The notes: generated by a model from the letters alone, not told the origin. 64,000 nt of DNA from JABDIY01 sp963751955 (GCA_963751955.1 CAVVWM010000002.1:372001-436000), one strand, 5' to 3'; numbered from the stretch's first letter, positions 34,678 through 43,697 are shown. Translations and numbers: made by a program.

Positions 34678-35898
34678 ATGTCACCTCGACTGTCACCGGT
34701 CGACGTTGCGTTCCGCAAGGAGTGGGCACCACTGGTTGCCACCCTCGTGCGGGAGACACGGAGCCTTGAATTGGCCGAAGATGCCGTGTCAGAAGCGTTT
34801 GCGGAGGCGTCGGTCCGGTGGCGGACCGACGGACCTCCTCAGAAACCAGGGGCCTGGTTGCTCACCACGGCCCGCAGAAAGGCCATAGACCGGATGCGGC
34901 GTGACACACGCTTCGCCGAGCGAATGACGGCGCTGGCCCAAGCCGCCGCCCAACCGCCGCCCCGCGAGAAGCGGCTCGGAGACGATCAGCTCGCTCTGAT
35001 AGCCGGCTGCGCCCACCCGGCATTGAACGCCGAGGCGCACGTAGCCCTCACCCTGCGCTACGTATGTGGCCTAACCACCGAGCAGATCGCCCACGCATTC
35101 ATCGTGCCAACCGAAACGATGAAGAAACGATTGACACGAGCCAAGAAGAAGATTGCCTCTGCTGGGGTTCCTTTCGATGTTCCCAGACCAGAAAATCTCG
35201 CCGAGCGCCTTTCCTCAATCTGTGGAGTCATCTACGCAGTGTTCAACGAGGGATACGCCAGCGCGGCGGGCCCTGAACTCATCAGGGGATCGTTGTGCGA
35301 CGAAGCGATCTGGCTGTCGGAATTGCTCTGTGAACTCACGCCCGACGATGCAGAGGTGCACGGTTTGGCCGGTCTCATCCTGCTCACCGATTCGAGACGT
35401 TGGGCACGAACCGACGTACATGGTCTCCCGGTACTGCTGGAGGATCAAGACCGTTCGAGGTGGGATCAGGACAAGATCAGCCGAGGACTCGCCCACCTCG
35501 CTCGCAGCGCAGGGCTCCCCGGGGTGGGGCCGTACCGACTGATGGGCTCGATCGCGGGTCTGCACGCCCGTTCACCCTCGGTGGAAGACACACCGTGGTC
35601 GAGGATCGCTGGACTCTATGGCGCACTGATCGCTCTCCACGACACCCCCGTCCTTCGGTTGAACCAGGCCGCCGCGATGGCATGGAGCGAAGGGCCCGAG
35701 GTTGGCCTCGCCCTGATCGATGAGCTTCAGGATGAATTGGCAGGCTATGAGTACTTTCATTCGAGTCGTGCGGCGCTGCTTGTGAAGCTGAACCGAGTGG
35801 ACCAAGCCATCGCTGCCTACGACAGCGCTATCGAACTGTGCAGCAACGACGCCGAAGTCCGCTGGATGACCGCCCGACGTGCGGGGCTAGTCGGCTGA
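34678..35898 (+). CDS. ECF42-type RNA polymerase sigma factor
   Basis: 406 residues. The sigma-2 region is at 15-85 (LVRETRSLELAEDAVSEAFA, GAWLLTTARRKAIDRMRRDT). Sigma-4 is at about 110-165 (TLRYVCGLTTEQIAHAFIVP, TMKKRLTRAKKKI). A ~230-residue C-terminal extension with helical, TPR-like character follows (FNEGYASAAGP, LCDEAIWLSELLCELTPDDA, AYDSAIELCSNDAEVRW). The extension defines ECF42 and replaces an anti-sigma factor as the control element. It is paired with the DGPF gene. The leader at 34191-34320 probably carries its own promoter, but I could not fix the hexamers. Confidence 0.9.
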   Translation: MSPRLSPVDVAFRKEWAPLVATLVRETRSLELAEDAVSEAFAEASVRWRTDGPPQKPGAWLLTTARRKAIDRMRRDTRFAERMTALAQAAAQPPPREKRLGDDQLALIAGCAHPALNAEAHVALTLRYVCGLTTEQIAHAFIVPTETMKKRLTRAKKKIASAGVPFDVPRPENLAERLSSICGVIYAVFNEGYASAAGPELIRGSLCDEAIWLSELLCELTPDDAEVHGLAGLILLTDSRRWARTDVHGLPVLLEDQDRSRWDQDKISRGLAHLARSAGLPGVGPYRLMGSIAGLHARSPSVEDTPWSRIAGLYGALIALHDTPVLRLNQAAAMAWSEGPEVGLALIDELQDELAGYEYFHSSRAALLVKLNRVDQAIAAYDSAIELCSNDAEVRWMTARRAGLVG

Positions 35899-35910
35899 GG
35901 TGCGTGGTGG

Positions 35911-36810
35911 TCAGCGAGCTACAAGTACTGCAAAGGGCACGGTGAGGAGCGACAGGCCGGTGAGGGTCACCAACGAACTCGTCATGCGTTTCGGAGCAAG
36001 GTCGTGTTCGAGCGCAACCAACATCGTGAAGACCGCTGGCGGCATTGAAGCCTGCATCAGCACGACGCCGGTATCAGTGTCGGACAGGCCGAACACGGTC
36101 GCCAGCCCATAGGCCACCACCGGAGAGACGATCAGTTTCGAGGGGGCGGATGCGAAGACTCCAGCCTCGGGACGGGCCAGATCGACCGAGCGAAGCTGGA
36201 GGCCGAGCGTCAGGAGCATCACGGGGATGAGAGCCCCCGCGATGAGTCCCACCGGCCGTTCGAACCAATCCGGTAGTGCGATATCGAAGTAGTTCACCGG
36301 GATGGCCAGAAGCGCTCCGAGAGTCAACGGTGTGGTGAGTCCGGTCCGAACCGCAGCCCACACGCTCTGAGTTCGGCCGGTGGCCAACGCAACGCCCATC
36401 ACGACCCCGAGAGTGTTGACGACGACCATCACCACAATCGCCGAGGCCCTCACCTCGTCACCAAGTGCGAAAACGCAGATCGCAATACCGGCATTGCCAA
36501 CATTTCCATAGGTCGATGAAACGATGTCTGCGGCCATATTGTCCCGTCCATTACCGAGCGATTTGGAGATCGCTCCACCCGCTAACCCGGCAGCGACGAA
36601 ACTGAGCGCAGCTGCTCCGACCAGACCGAGCACTGCTCCACCGTCGAGGGTGGCCCCGGCAAGGCCGTCGAACATGAACGCCGGACCGAGAATCCAGTAG
36701 GCAAGTTTGGAGAGCGTCTTGGTCTCCAACTCGAGCCGATGGCCGACGACCGCGCCAACCGCTACCACGATCACCACCGGTCCGATGACCGAAGTCAAGA
36801 TCTCGAGCAC
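35911..36810 (-). CDS. AEC (auxin efflux carrier) family transporter
   Basis: 299 residues, about ten hydrophobic segments. The N-terminal half has LEILTSVIGPVVIVVAVGAV and LAYWILGPAFMFDGLAGATL, and the middle has SSTYGNVGNAGIAICVFALG (the conserved N-x-G-N-x-G type turn of AEC carriers). The C-terminal half has GVVLMQASMPPAVFTMLVAL. Probable secondary carrier for an organic anion; substrate not inferable. Convergent with the ECF42 gene with a 12-bp gap. Confidence 0.88.
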   Translation of the reverse strand: MLEILTSVIGPVVIVVAVGAVVGHRLELETKTLSKLAYWILGPAFMFDGLAGATLDGGAVLGLVGAAALSFVAAGLAGGAISKSLGNGRDNMAADIVSSTYGNVGNAGIAICVFALGDEVRASAIVVMVVVNTLGVVMGVALATGRTQSVWAAVRTGLTTPLTLGALLAIPVNYFDIALPDWFERPVGLIAGALIPVMLLTLGLQLRSVDLARPEAGVFASAPSKLIVSPVVAYGLATVFGLSDTDTGVVLMQASMPPAVFTMLVALEHDLAPKRMTSSLVTLTGLSLLTVPFAVLVAR

Positions 36811-36836
36811 GGCGAAAGGCTAGCGGCACCAGGGCG

Positions 36837-37646
36837 TCAGGCTTGTTCTGTTGGGCACCACCAGATGTTGCGGCCGTCGATGTCGGCGGACCGGATGATC
36901 GAGCCACACCGCCGGCAGGGTTCCCCGCGCCGCTTGTAGCAGTACAGCCGCTGGCCCCTTCCTATGTCAGCGCGCCGCTTTCGACCTACGTCAGCGGGCT
37001 CGGTAGTGACGATTCGGCCCGCTTTCTCCCCCATCTTCAGCTGACGGACCGACTCGTTCCAGAGGGCCGACAGCGTGTCTTCACCAACCTCGTTGGCAGG
37101 GGTGAAGGGATCCAGCCCGATCAGAAACAGGATCTCGGCCCGGTAGACGTTCCCCAGCCCAGCGATCACTTTCTGGTCGAGAATGGCAGCGCCGATCGGG
37201 ATCCGGCGTCGGCTCAGTCGCTTGGCGATTTTCTCCACCGGATCGATAGTGTGCCGAGCCACCAGTGGATCGGGTCCGAGCCGGTCACGGATCGCCTGCA
37301 TTTCCTCGGGACTGATCACCTCACACACGGTGGGGCCTGCCAAGTGAAGTCGATCTGAATCGGTGGCCACAAGCCAGCGACAGTTGTCCGACACCGGATC
37401 ATCAGTTGGCAGCGAGCGCATCCGGAACTTGCCGAACAAACCGAGATGAACGTGAACAACGTCCCCAGACTCAAAGTCGTAGAAGAGATGTTTACCGTTG
37501 GCGTGTATCTTCTTCAGGCCGACGCCATCAACAAGCGTTGCACCATCTGTGAACCTTCCCTGGGGCGACTCGGACCGAATCGCAGTGCCCTTGAACCGCT
37601 TGTTCTGAAGGCGGGCGGCCCGGTGGATCGTGTGGCCCTCAGGCAC
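36837..37646 (-). CDS. Fpg/Nei family DNA glycosylase (Nei2-like)
   Basis: 269 residues. The catalytic N-terminus PEGHTIHRAA (Pro2, Glu3) is of the Nei/endonuclease VIII type. Further features: KKIHANGKHLFYDFE (conserved Lys), GLFGKFRMR, the H2TH region (GAAILDQKVIAGLGNVYRAE), and a C-terminal zinc finger (YCYKRRGEPCRRCGS, then WWCPTEQA). Removes oxidised pyrimidines and cleaves the backbone. The start overlaps the nadB 3' end by eight bases. Confidence 0.92.
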   Translation of the reverse strand: MPEGHTIHRAARLQNKRFKGTAIRSESPQGRFTDGATLVDGVGLKKIHANGKHLFYDFESGDVVHVHLGLFGKFRMRSLPTDDPVSDNCRWLVATDSDRLHLAGPTVCEVISPEEMQAIRDRLGPDPLVARHTIDPVEKIAKRLSRRRIPIGAAILDQKVIAGLGNVYRAEILFLIGLDPFTPANEVGEDTLSALWNESVRQLKMGEKAGRIVTTEPADVGRKRRADIGRGQRLYCYKRRGEPCRRCGSIIRSADIDGRNIWWCPTEQA

Positions 37647-39216
37647 CGACCATCACCTGACGAAGCATCCAGTCGTCCGAGGTTGCCGGGAAGTCATCGC
37701 GGGTGTGGGCGCCACGGCTCTCCTCGCGACTCGCGGCGGCGGCCACAACGGCCCGCCCGAGTGTGATGAGGTTTCGAATCTCCAGCCAGGCGGGATCGGA
37801 ATCCTGGGCTGGCACGTGGCTCATCAAATCATCGAGGGTCGCTGCGGTCTCGGCCAGCGACTTGCGATCTCGTAGCACACCGGCACCACGGGTCATCGAA
37901 GCTTGCACCGCGCTGCGGACCACAGCAGGGTCCGAGTCGACCGATCCCCACTCCGGTGGACGCGGCGGATCGAGCCGGCGCCCCGCCACCAGCGTGTCGT
38001 CGGGGGTGAGAACGGTACGCATCGCTCCGGATGCCTCGGGTCCGCCAACGCCCTCCGCAATCGCATCCACAGCGCGGGGTCCGAAGACCATTCCCTCCAA
38101 CAGTGAGTTGGAGGCCAGCCGATTGGCTCCGTGAACTCCCGAACAAGCCACCTCGCCGGCGGCCCACAGACCTGGCACCGTGGTAGCCCCGAGGAGGTCG
38201 GTGATGACACCGCCACAGGTGTAATGGGCAGCAGGCGCGATAGGCAGCAGGTCGGTAGTTGCGTCAAGCCCGACCACCTCCAGGGACCGATGAATGGTTG
38301 GAAACCGCATTGCGAAATCCTCAAGCTCGGTGGCGTCAAGCCAGAGATGATCGACGCCCTGTTCGATCATGGTTCGCATCATGGCGCGGCTCACGACATC
38401 ACGCGGTTCCAATTCGTCGACGAATCGTTCGCGGTTGCTGTCTCGCAGCAGAGCTCCATGGCCCCTCAGCGCTTCAGACAACAGCGGTCGGGGCATCGCT
38501 TCGTTGTGAAGTGCGGTGGGATGGAACTGGACGAATTCGGCATCTCCCAATGCAGCTCCAGCCGCTAAGGCCATTGCGATACCGTCGCCGGTCGCTTCCA
38601 CCGGGTTGGTAGTCACCGAGTAGAGCTGACCAGCCCCACCGGCGGCCAAGAGAACGTTCTTGGCAGCCATCTCACGGAGGTTCCCGTTGGCGTCCTGATA
38701 GCGCACGCCGACACAGCGGCCGCTTTCCATGAGCAAACTGTCCGCAAAAGCATGTTCAACCAGCGACGCTGCTGTGTCGTGAACCGCCACCACAAGTGCC
38801 CGCTCGATCTCGGCACCGGTCGCGTCACCCCGAGCGTGCAAGATGCGAGCCTCTGTATGGCCACCCTCGCGAGCTTTCAGATAGTCACCTTCGTGATTTT
38901 GATCGAAGATCGCCCCCATCGCGATCAGATCACTTACCCGGCCTGGCCCTTCGTCAACCAACACCCTCACAGCATCGATATCGCACAAACCGGCGCCAGC
39001 TGAGAGCGTGTCGGCCAGATGCAGGTCGGTCGAATCGGGATCGTCGGTCCCGCCCAAAACGGCTGCTACGCCGCCCTGGGCCCATCGGGTCGTGGTCTGG
39101 TGCAGCTGGCCCTTTGTGATGACGCCGACCCGCAGCCGGTGGGCGCTAGCGGCCCGCACTGCAGCCGACAGTCCGGAAACCCCGCTACCGATCACGAGGA
39201 GATCAAGTTCAGCCAT
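37639..39216 (-). CDS. nadB: L-aspartate oxidase
   Basis: 525 residues. FAD-binding start LLVIGSGVSGLSAAVRAA. Further features: TTRWAQGGVAAVLGGTDDPD, LHARGDATGAEIERAL, QFHPTALHNEAMPRPLLSEA, HYTCGGVITDL and GEVACSGVHGANRLASNSLL. Oxidises L-aspartate to iminoaspartate, the first step of bacterial NAD synthesis. It works with NadA (absent here) and NadC (33318-34190). Followed by nei with an 8-bp overlap. Confidence 0.95.
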   Translation of the reverse strand: MAELDLLVIGSGVSGLSAAVRAASAHRLRVGVITKGQLHQTTTRWAQGGVAAVLGGTDDPDSTDLHLADTLSAGAGLCDIDAVRVLVDEGPGRVSDLIAMGAIFDQNHEGDYLKAREGGHTEARILHARGDATGAEIERALVVAVHDTAASLVEHAFADSLLMESGRCVGVRYQDANGNLREMAAKNVLLAAGGAGQLYSVTTNPVEATGDGIAMALAAGAALGDAEFVQFHPTALHNEAMPRPLLSEALRGHGALLRDSNRERFVDELEPRDVVSRAMMRTMIEQGVDHLWLDATELEDFAMRFPTIHRSLEVVGLDATTDLLPIAPAAHYTCGGVITDLLGATTVPGLWAAGEVACSGVHGANRLASNSLLEGMVFGPRAVDAIAEGVGGPEASGAMRTVLTPDDTLVAGRRLDPPRPPEWGSVDSDPAVVRSAVQASMTRGAGVLRDRKSLAETAATLDDLMSHVPAQDSDPAWLEIRNLITLGRAVVAAAASREESRGAHTRDDFPATSDDWMLRQVMVGA

Positions 39217-39301
39217 GAAGATCCTTACCTAGGGGAGTCGCTGGAGTACGAGTGTGGACCAGATCAACCGGTCTCAACGCTATCGAGGCGCCCCGGCCGG
39301 G

Positions 39302-39775
39302 CTACAGCGGTCCCGCGTTCTGTACCCGGCCAAATGCGGAGCTCGAATCGAACCCAGGAAGGGTGAGATCAGGATCGAGATCGAACAGCGGCACCTGAAC
39401 AAAGTTCCGCTCATGGGCCCGAGGGTGGGGAATTGTCAGGTCTGGATCATCGGAGGTGTACTCATCGATCCACACCACGTCGACATCGAGGGTGCGTGGC
39501 CCCCAGCGGACTTCCCGGACACGTTCTGCTGTTTCCTCCAGTTGATGACACAACCCAAGAAGTTCCCGGGGCGAACGGGTTGTTTGGACTTCGACCACGA
39601 TGTTCAGAAACGGATCCTGGTCGACTCCCCCAACCGCTTCGGTCTCATACATCGGACTGACAGCCCGCACGTCGTCGATCGCACCAACCGCTTCTCTCAG
39701 ATAGCGGCGACGATCCCCGATGTTCGAGCCCAACGACAGGAACGCACGAACGGTCTGGGGAGGATCGTTCGTCAC
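39302..39775 (-). CDS. folK: 2-amino-4-hydroxy-6-hydroxymethyldihydropteridine pyrophosphokinase
   Basis: 157 residues. Features: AFLSLGSNIGDRRRYLREAV at the N-terminus, FLNIVVEVQTTRSPRELLGL, WGPRTLDVDVVWID (two metal-binding Asp), and IPHPRAHERNFVQVPLFDLD. Adds pyrophosphate to the pterin before condensation with p-aminobenzoate. Last gene of the folP-(pseudophosphatase)-folB-folK run, three bases downstream of folB. Confidence 0.93.
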   Translation of the reverse strand: MTNDPPQTVRAFLSLGSNIGDRRRYLREAVGAIDDVRAVSPMYETEAVGGVDQDPFLNIVVEVQTTRSPRELLGLCHQLEETAERVREVRWGPRTLDVDVVWIDEYTSDDPDLTIPHPRAHERNFVQVPLFDLDPDLTLPGFDSSSAFGRVQNAGPL

Positions 39776-39778
39776 CCC

Positions 39779-40138
39779 TTATCGCTCCCGTCGGATCTTC
39801 ACACCAGTGCTGGCCACGTGGTAGGGCACCGGCGGGCGAAGCTTGGACACAGCAACCGTCACCGCCGACACCGAGGGATTGATCAGCACCAGCTCGGCAG
39901 TACGGCCGGCCAGACGCTCCAATAAATCGAATCGCTCAGCCTCGAGCGTCTTGGCGAGCGTTTTCAGAACCTCTCCATAATCGACTGTGTCGGCCAGTTC
40001 GTCGCTCTTGGAGGGTCGTCGGAGGTCGGCTTCGATGTCGAGGTCGAACCGGAACGGCTGCTGCCTCACGGTTTCTTCGGGAAGTACACCGCAGTAGAGA
40101 AGAAGCTCGAAGGATCGGATCTGGATCAGGTCGTTCAC
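39779..40138 (-). CDS. folB: Dihydroneopterin aldolase
   Basis: 119 residues, full length. IQIRSFELLLYCGVLPEETV, QQPFRFDLDIEADLRRPSKS, DTVDYGEVLKTLAKTLE and FDLLERLAGRTAELVL are typical. Converts dihydroneopterin to hydroxymethyldihydropterin. Its ATG overlaps the stop of the upstream phosphatase-like gene (ATGA), so translation is coupled. Confidence 0.92.
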   Translation of the reverse strand: MNDLIQIRSFELLLYCGVLPEETVRQQPFRFDLDIEADLRRPSKSDELADTVDYGEVLKTLAKTLEAERFDLLERLAGRTAELVLINPSVSAVTVAVSKLRPPVPYHVASTGVKIRRER

Positions 40139-40680
40139 GAGGCCGACTCGGCCCCGGTGTCCTCGGTTTCAGCTTCGCTCTCTTGGACGATCCGAGAAGC
40201 GGCAGTGATCATCTGACGACCGTGTGGGCCCAGAGCCCTTTCCATCAGCCGTTCAGTGAGCTGAATCGACTCGGACACCTCGGGAACCATGCCGGTGAAG
40301 ACCAGGTAGCCACCGATGAAGCCAGCCATTCTGTCGCTGACTTCTTCCATGTGCACCAAAATCGGCGAGTCGGTTCGGATCAGTTTTTGAAGCTCGGTGT
40401 AGATCACATCCAGCGCTGGGTCGAGTTCGCCCACGAGCGGGAGGGGCCAGTGCTTCCAACGGACCCCCAGCTCGTCATAGCCCGAAAGGTCATCGCCGGG
40501 TTGAAGGCTGATGACATACCGAAAGCGACGCTCCCGCACCCAGATGACTTCTTCCTGGCGCCGCACGGCCCGGTGCTGCTCGCCGTATCCGCCAAGCCTT
40601 TCGCAGATAGCAAATCTCTCCTTGATCACCCACTTGAAGTCGCGAGGGGGAATGCCCTGTGCCCACTTACCTTTCGCCAT
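40135..40680 (-). CDS. Tyrosine/dual-specificity phosphatase-like protein lacking the catalytic Cys
   Basis: 181 residues. The N-terminus (DFKWVIKERFAICERLGGYG, then RFRYVISLQPGDDLSGYDEL and VRWKHWPLP) follows the pattern of small DSP-type phosphatases. The P-loop position reads ILVHMEEVSDRMAGFIGGYL: the usual H-C-x5-R is H-M-x5-R, so the nucleophilic Cys is Met. It is therefore probably a pseudophosphatase, possibly a ligand-binding or scaffold protein. It sits inside the fol operon, joined to folP by TAATG and to folB by ATGA. The C-terminal tail is acidic (SEAETEDTGAESAS). The family assignment is inferred from pattern. Confidence 0.6.
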   Translation of the reverse strand: MAKGKWAQGIPPRDFKWVIKERFAICERLGGYGEQHRAVRRQEEVIWVRERRFRYVISLQPGDDLSGYDELGVRWKHWPLPLVGELDPALDVIYTELQKLIRTDSPILVHMEEVSDRMAGFIGGYLVFTGMVPEVSESIQLTERLMERALGPHGRQMITAASRIVQESEAETEDTGAESAS

Positions 40681-41513
40681 TAACGGCCTCCTTCAGCATT
40701 AACTTCTATCGGTTCGGTGGTTCCTGCAACCACGGTGGCTGCCTGCCATCCGGCCTTGACGTCATGAACTCGAATCATCTTTGCTCCCAGCGCCATGGCA
40801 TGTGTTGAGGTAGTGACCGAACCCTCCAGGCGATCCTTGGGACCTACCAGATCGAGCGGCTCAGCTGACACCCGTTGGTCTGAACGGGTGAGCATCGTGC
40901 CTAGCCACCGTTTTCGACTGAGACCGACCATCACGGGGTAGGGCCCCGAGGTGAGTTCGTCCAGCCGAGCGAGTAGCTCGAGGTTGTGGTCCTCGGTCTT
41001 TCCGAAACCGAACCCGGGATCGACCCATACCTCCGCGCAACCGGCACCCGCCGCACCATCGGCCCGTTCGAACAGGAACTGCGCCACCTCGGCCACAACG
41101 TCGTCGTAATACGGCTCCCGCTGCATGGTTCCGGGATCACCCTGCATGTGCATGGCCACGTAGCCGACTCGCAGTTCACCCGCAACAGATCCGAGGGTTG
41201 AGGAGACATCGTTGATGAGCGAGGCGCCGGCCTCGACCCCAGCCCGTGCGGTTACCTCGTGTCGGGTGTCGATCGATATCCGACCAAGGTGTTTTGTGGC
41301 CCGAATGGCCGGAATGACCCGCTCCAACTCCTCGTCGATCGACACCGGATCGGCACCTGGACGAGTCGATTCTCCCCCGATGTCGAGAATGTCGGCACCC
41401 TCATCGATCATTTGTTCGGCTCGGGCGAGCATTGCGTCGCCGGCGCTGAACTCCCCTCCATCGGAAAACGAGTCGGGGGTGACATTCAGAATGCCCATGA
41501 CCAGCGGACGCAT
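40680..41513 (-). CDS. folP: Dihydropteroate synthase
   Basis: 277 residues. Conserved loops: MGILNVTPDSFSDGGEF (loop 1), ADILDIGGESTRPGADPV (loop 2), VSIDTRHEVTARAG-type strand (read as ISIDTRHEV), INDVSSTLG, WVDPGFGFGKTEDHNLELL, and IRVHDV at the end. Joins pterin pyrophosphate with p-aminobenzoate; target of sulfonamides. First fol gene in this run; folE is not adjacent. tilS lies 77 bp upstream. Confidence 0.95.
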   Translation of the reverse strand: MRPLVMGILNVTPDSFSDGGEFSAGDAMLARAEQMIDEGADILDIGGESTRPGADPVSIDEELERVIPAIRATKHLGRISIDTRHEVTARAGVEAGASLINDVSSTLGSVAGELRVGYVAMHMQGDPGTMQREPYYDDVVAEVAQFLFERADGAAGAGCAEVWVDPGFGFGKTEDHNLELLARLDELTSGPYPVMVGLSRKRWLGTMLTRSDQRVSAEPLDLVGPKDRLEGSVTTSTHAMALGAKMIRVHDVKAGWQAATVVAGTTEPIEVNAEGGR

Positions 41514-41590
41514 GACTCTTCATCCTACCGACAGAACCGAGCCGGCCATCCTGAGCCACTCCCACAGTGTCGGGCCTGGCGCTACTCGGG

Positions 41591-42475
41591 TCATGCAGGA
41601 TGCCGAATGGACAGGCGGCCATCGGACCGTTCCACTCGGCCACCGCCTTCGAGTTCAGTAGCCTTGCTCTGGTGGGCAACAACCCGCATCACTCGATCGG
41701 TTGCGTCGGCGCTGATCGGTCGTCCGGTTTGGACTCTCAGCCACCGTCGAACGACGAGTCGAGCCACAGGATCGGGCAGCGAACCGAGCCAGCGGGTGTC
41801 GGTCGCGTCGCCCTGGGGCAACAACTCCTGCAGCGCTTCGACGGTGGAACGTGACACAGCAGCTGAACGATTGAGGAGCGGAACACAATCGCGGTCGGCG
41901 ATCTGGTTCATGAGCGGGATCAGTTCGCGACGAACGCGATTCCGCCGAAAGCGGGGTTCTGAGTTGGTGGGATCGGAGAACCAGTTCAGCCCGACCTTGG
42001 CGCATACGGCTTCAGTGTCGCTGCGTCGAAGACCCAGCAGCGGCTTGGTCGGGCCAGGTTGCATGGCCGCGATTCCTGTGGGTCCTGCGCCCCACATGAG
42101 CTGGAGTAGAACTGTTTCGGCCTGGTCATCGGCGGTGTGGCCTGTCAACGCTCCTGAACCCAAAGCCGTCAGGCGGGCAGAACGGGCCCGATCCTCGAGG
42201 TTGGGACCCGGGGCGACGTTTACCGAAATCGCTTCGAATCGAGCACCGAAGCCCGACACAGCGTCTTGCACCAACTGAGCCTCGGATTCCTCCCGCAAGC
42301 CATGATCAACGTGGACTGCGGTGACCTCCAGCCTCGCCGCCACAGCAAGAACCACGAGGGCGAGCGAATCGGCACCGCCCGATACACCGCAGCGGACCAC
42401 CGAGCCCGGCGGGCCGAATGTGCACTTGAGGAGCCAGGGTCGCAGGGACCGGGTCAGGTCATTCGCTGAACCCAC
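41591..42475 (-). CDS. tilS: tRNA(Ile)-lysidine synthase
   Basis: About 294 residues from GTG 42475 (VGSANDLTRSLRPWLLK), inside the end of the DUF2342 gene. The PP-loop VRCGVSGGADSLALVVLAVA is present, then HVDHGLREESEAQL, LTGHTADDQAETVLLQLMWG, and RRNRVRRELIPLM. Modifies C34 of the AUA-reading tRNA-Ile and is normally essential. Short form without the large C-terminal domains of E. coli TilS, as usual in Actinobacteria. hpt and ftsH, common neighbours, are not next to it here. Confidence 0.9.
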   Translation of the reverse strand: MGSANDLTRSLRPWLLKCTFGPPGSVVRCGVSGGADSLALVVLAVAARLEVTAVHVDHGLREESEAQLVQDAVSGFGARFEAISVNVAPGPNLEDRARSARLTALGSGALTGHTADDQAETVLLQLMWGAGPTGIAAMQPGPTKPLLGLRRSDTEAVCAKVGLNWFSDPTNSEPRFRRNRVRRELIPLMNQIADRDCVPLLNRSAAVSRSTVEALQELLPQGDATDTRWLGSLPDPVARLVVRRWLRVQTGRPISADATDRVMRVVAHQSKATELEGGGRVERSDGRLSIRHPA

Positions 42476-43569
42476 AACGAAGGGTCCTTGATCTCTGCAC
42501 CGGTTGGAAGATGTTCTGCCTGTTCCCACACCCGAGCGAACAATTCGGGCCCGCCGGCAGCTTCGACCGATTCGACAAACCTCTCACCCTCGGCGTACTG
42601 GGCCATCTTTGCTTCCATGCCCATGAGGCGTTGCATAACCTTGGCTGCACCGGTGGACTTATTTCGCCGATTGGCGAACACCCGATGGAAACGAGGCTGA
42701 CTGGGGATGAGATCCTTGCCGGCTCGATCCATCACTATGTCGCCGTGGCCTTCGAGGAGGCTCATGAGACCGGTCATGCGGTCCATGATCTCTTTTTGTT
42801 CATCGGAGGCGAAGAGGCTGGAGATTCCGCCCTTGTCGATCACAGCCTCACCGTTGCGTTTCTGTTCCGCGATCTTCTTGATGGTCTCCAGGAACGCCTT
42901 TGGGTCAGGATCGACCGCGTCGATCAACTCGTTCACCAGCCCAAGGAAGTGGGGCCGAAGCCAGGGGACAGCGGTGAATTGGGCTCGATGGGTGCATTCG
43001 TGGATGGCGACCCAGAGTCGGAACTCTTCGGGTGGAAAGCCGTACCGTTCTTCCAGCGCCAGCATGTTGGGTCCGACGAAGTAGACCCAGTCCTGGTCTT
43101 CGGGGCGCTCGTCTTCGATAACCAGCAGGTCGTACTGGCCGATCACCCGGCCGCTCATCCACCCGAGCAAGATGCCGAGCTCCCCGCCGGTGACTTTGGG
43201 ACCAACCTTGCCGGCCGCAAGATTCAATGCGTTGCCAAGGGGCGCGAGGATCTGCGACGCCGTGGACGGTTTACCATCTTTGGCCTCATCGTGTTTGCGC
43301 TCCAGCTTGGCCAGCAGTGGACGCATCAACCGATCGAAACTGGCCAGATTGGCATCGACCCAGGCGGCACGGTCGACCACCTTTCCTCGAGCCTGGCCTG
43401 ATAGCGAGACAAGGCCGGTCTCCTCTTCCACCAGCTTTTCGGCCTGCGGCGTGAGTTCGGCCATGTCGTCGCGCAGCGACTGGGCTCTATACGTCTGTTC
43501 GAAACCGTCGTCCTTGGCGACCCGGGCTGCGACAGAGCGAGCGGTGTCCCAGTCGACCGTGGTGACCAT
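42454..43569 (-). CDS. DUF2342 zinc-dependent metalloprotease-like protein
   Basis: 371 residues of the actinobacterial DUF2342 family (zincin-like, once called coenzyme F420 biosynthesis-associated). The metal site is VAIHECTHRAQF (HExxH) near residue 200, with a second conserved segment MSLLEGHGDIVMDRAG near 275. The N-terminal half is helical (GGELGILLGWMSGRVIGQYD). Usually found next to tilS, as here, where its 3' end overlaps tilS by 22 bp. Substrate unknown. Its start overlaps the stop of the small membrane gene (TGATG). Confidence 0.9.
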   Translation of the reverse strand: MVTTVDWDTARSVAARVAKDDGFEQTYRAQSLRDDMAELTPQAEKLVEEETGLVSLSGQARGKVVDRAAWVDANLASFDRLMRPLLAKLERKHDEAKDGKPSTASQILAPLGNALNLAAGKVGPKVTGGELGILLGWMSGRVIGQYDLLVIEDERPEDQDWVYFVGPNMLALEERYGFPPEEFRLWVAIHECTHRAQFTAVPWLRPHFLGLVNELIDAVDPDPKAFLETIKKIAEQKRNGEAVIDKGGISSLFASDEQKEIMDRMTGLMSLLEGHGDIVMDRAGKDLIPSQPRFHRVFANRRNKSTGAAKVMQRLMGMEAKMAQYAEGERFVESVEAAGGPELFARVWEQAEHLPTGAEIKDPSLWVQRMT

Positions 43570-43697
43570 CAGTTGTTCCGAGGGTACTGAATCCGCTTCA
43601 CCTTCACGATGTAGCCAAGGATCAATGCGAGGATGGCCCCGACCGAGCCGATCGTAAGGATCACACCGATCCAGAAGGTCCAGATGACAGCCAACAT
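43569..43697 (-). CDS. Small single-pass membrane protein, 42 aa
   Basis: MLAVIWTFWIGVILTIGSVG continues into AILALILGYIVKVKRIQYP. One long hydrophobic helix with a basic C-terminus. It is directly coupled to the DUF2342 gene by a TGATG overlap, which supports a real gene despite its size. It may anchor or assist the protease-like neighbour (inference). Confidence 0.6.
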   Translation of the reverse strand: MLAVIWTFWIGVILTIGSVGAILALILGYIVKVKRIQYPRNN

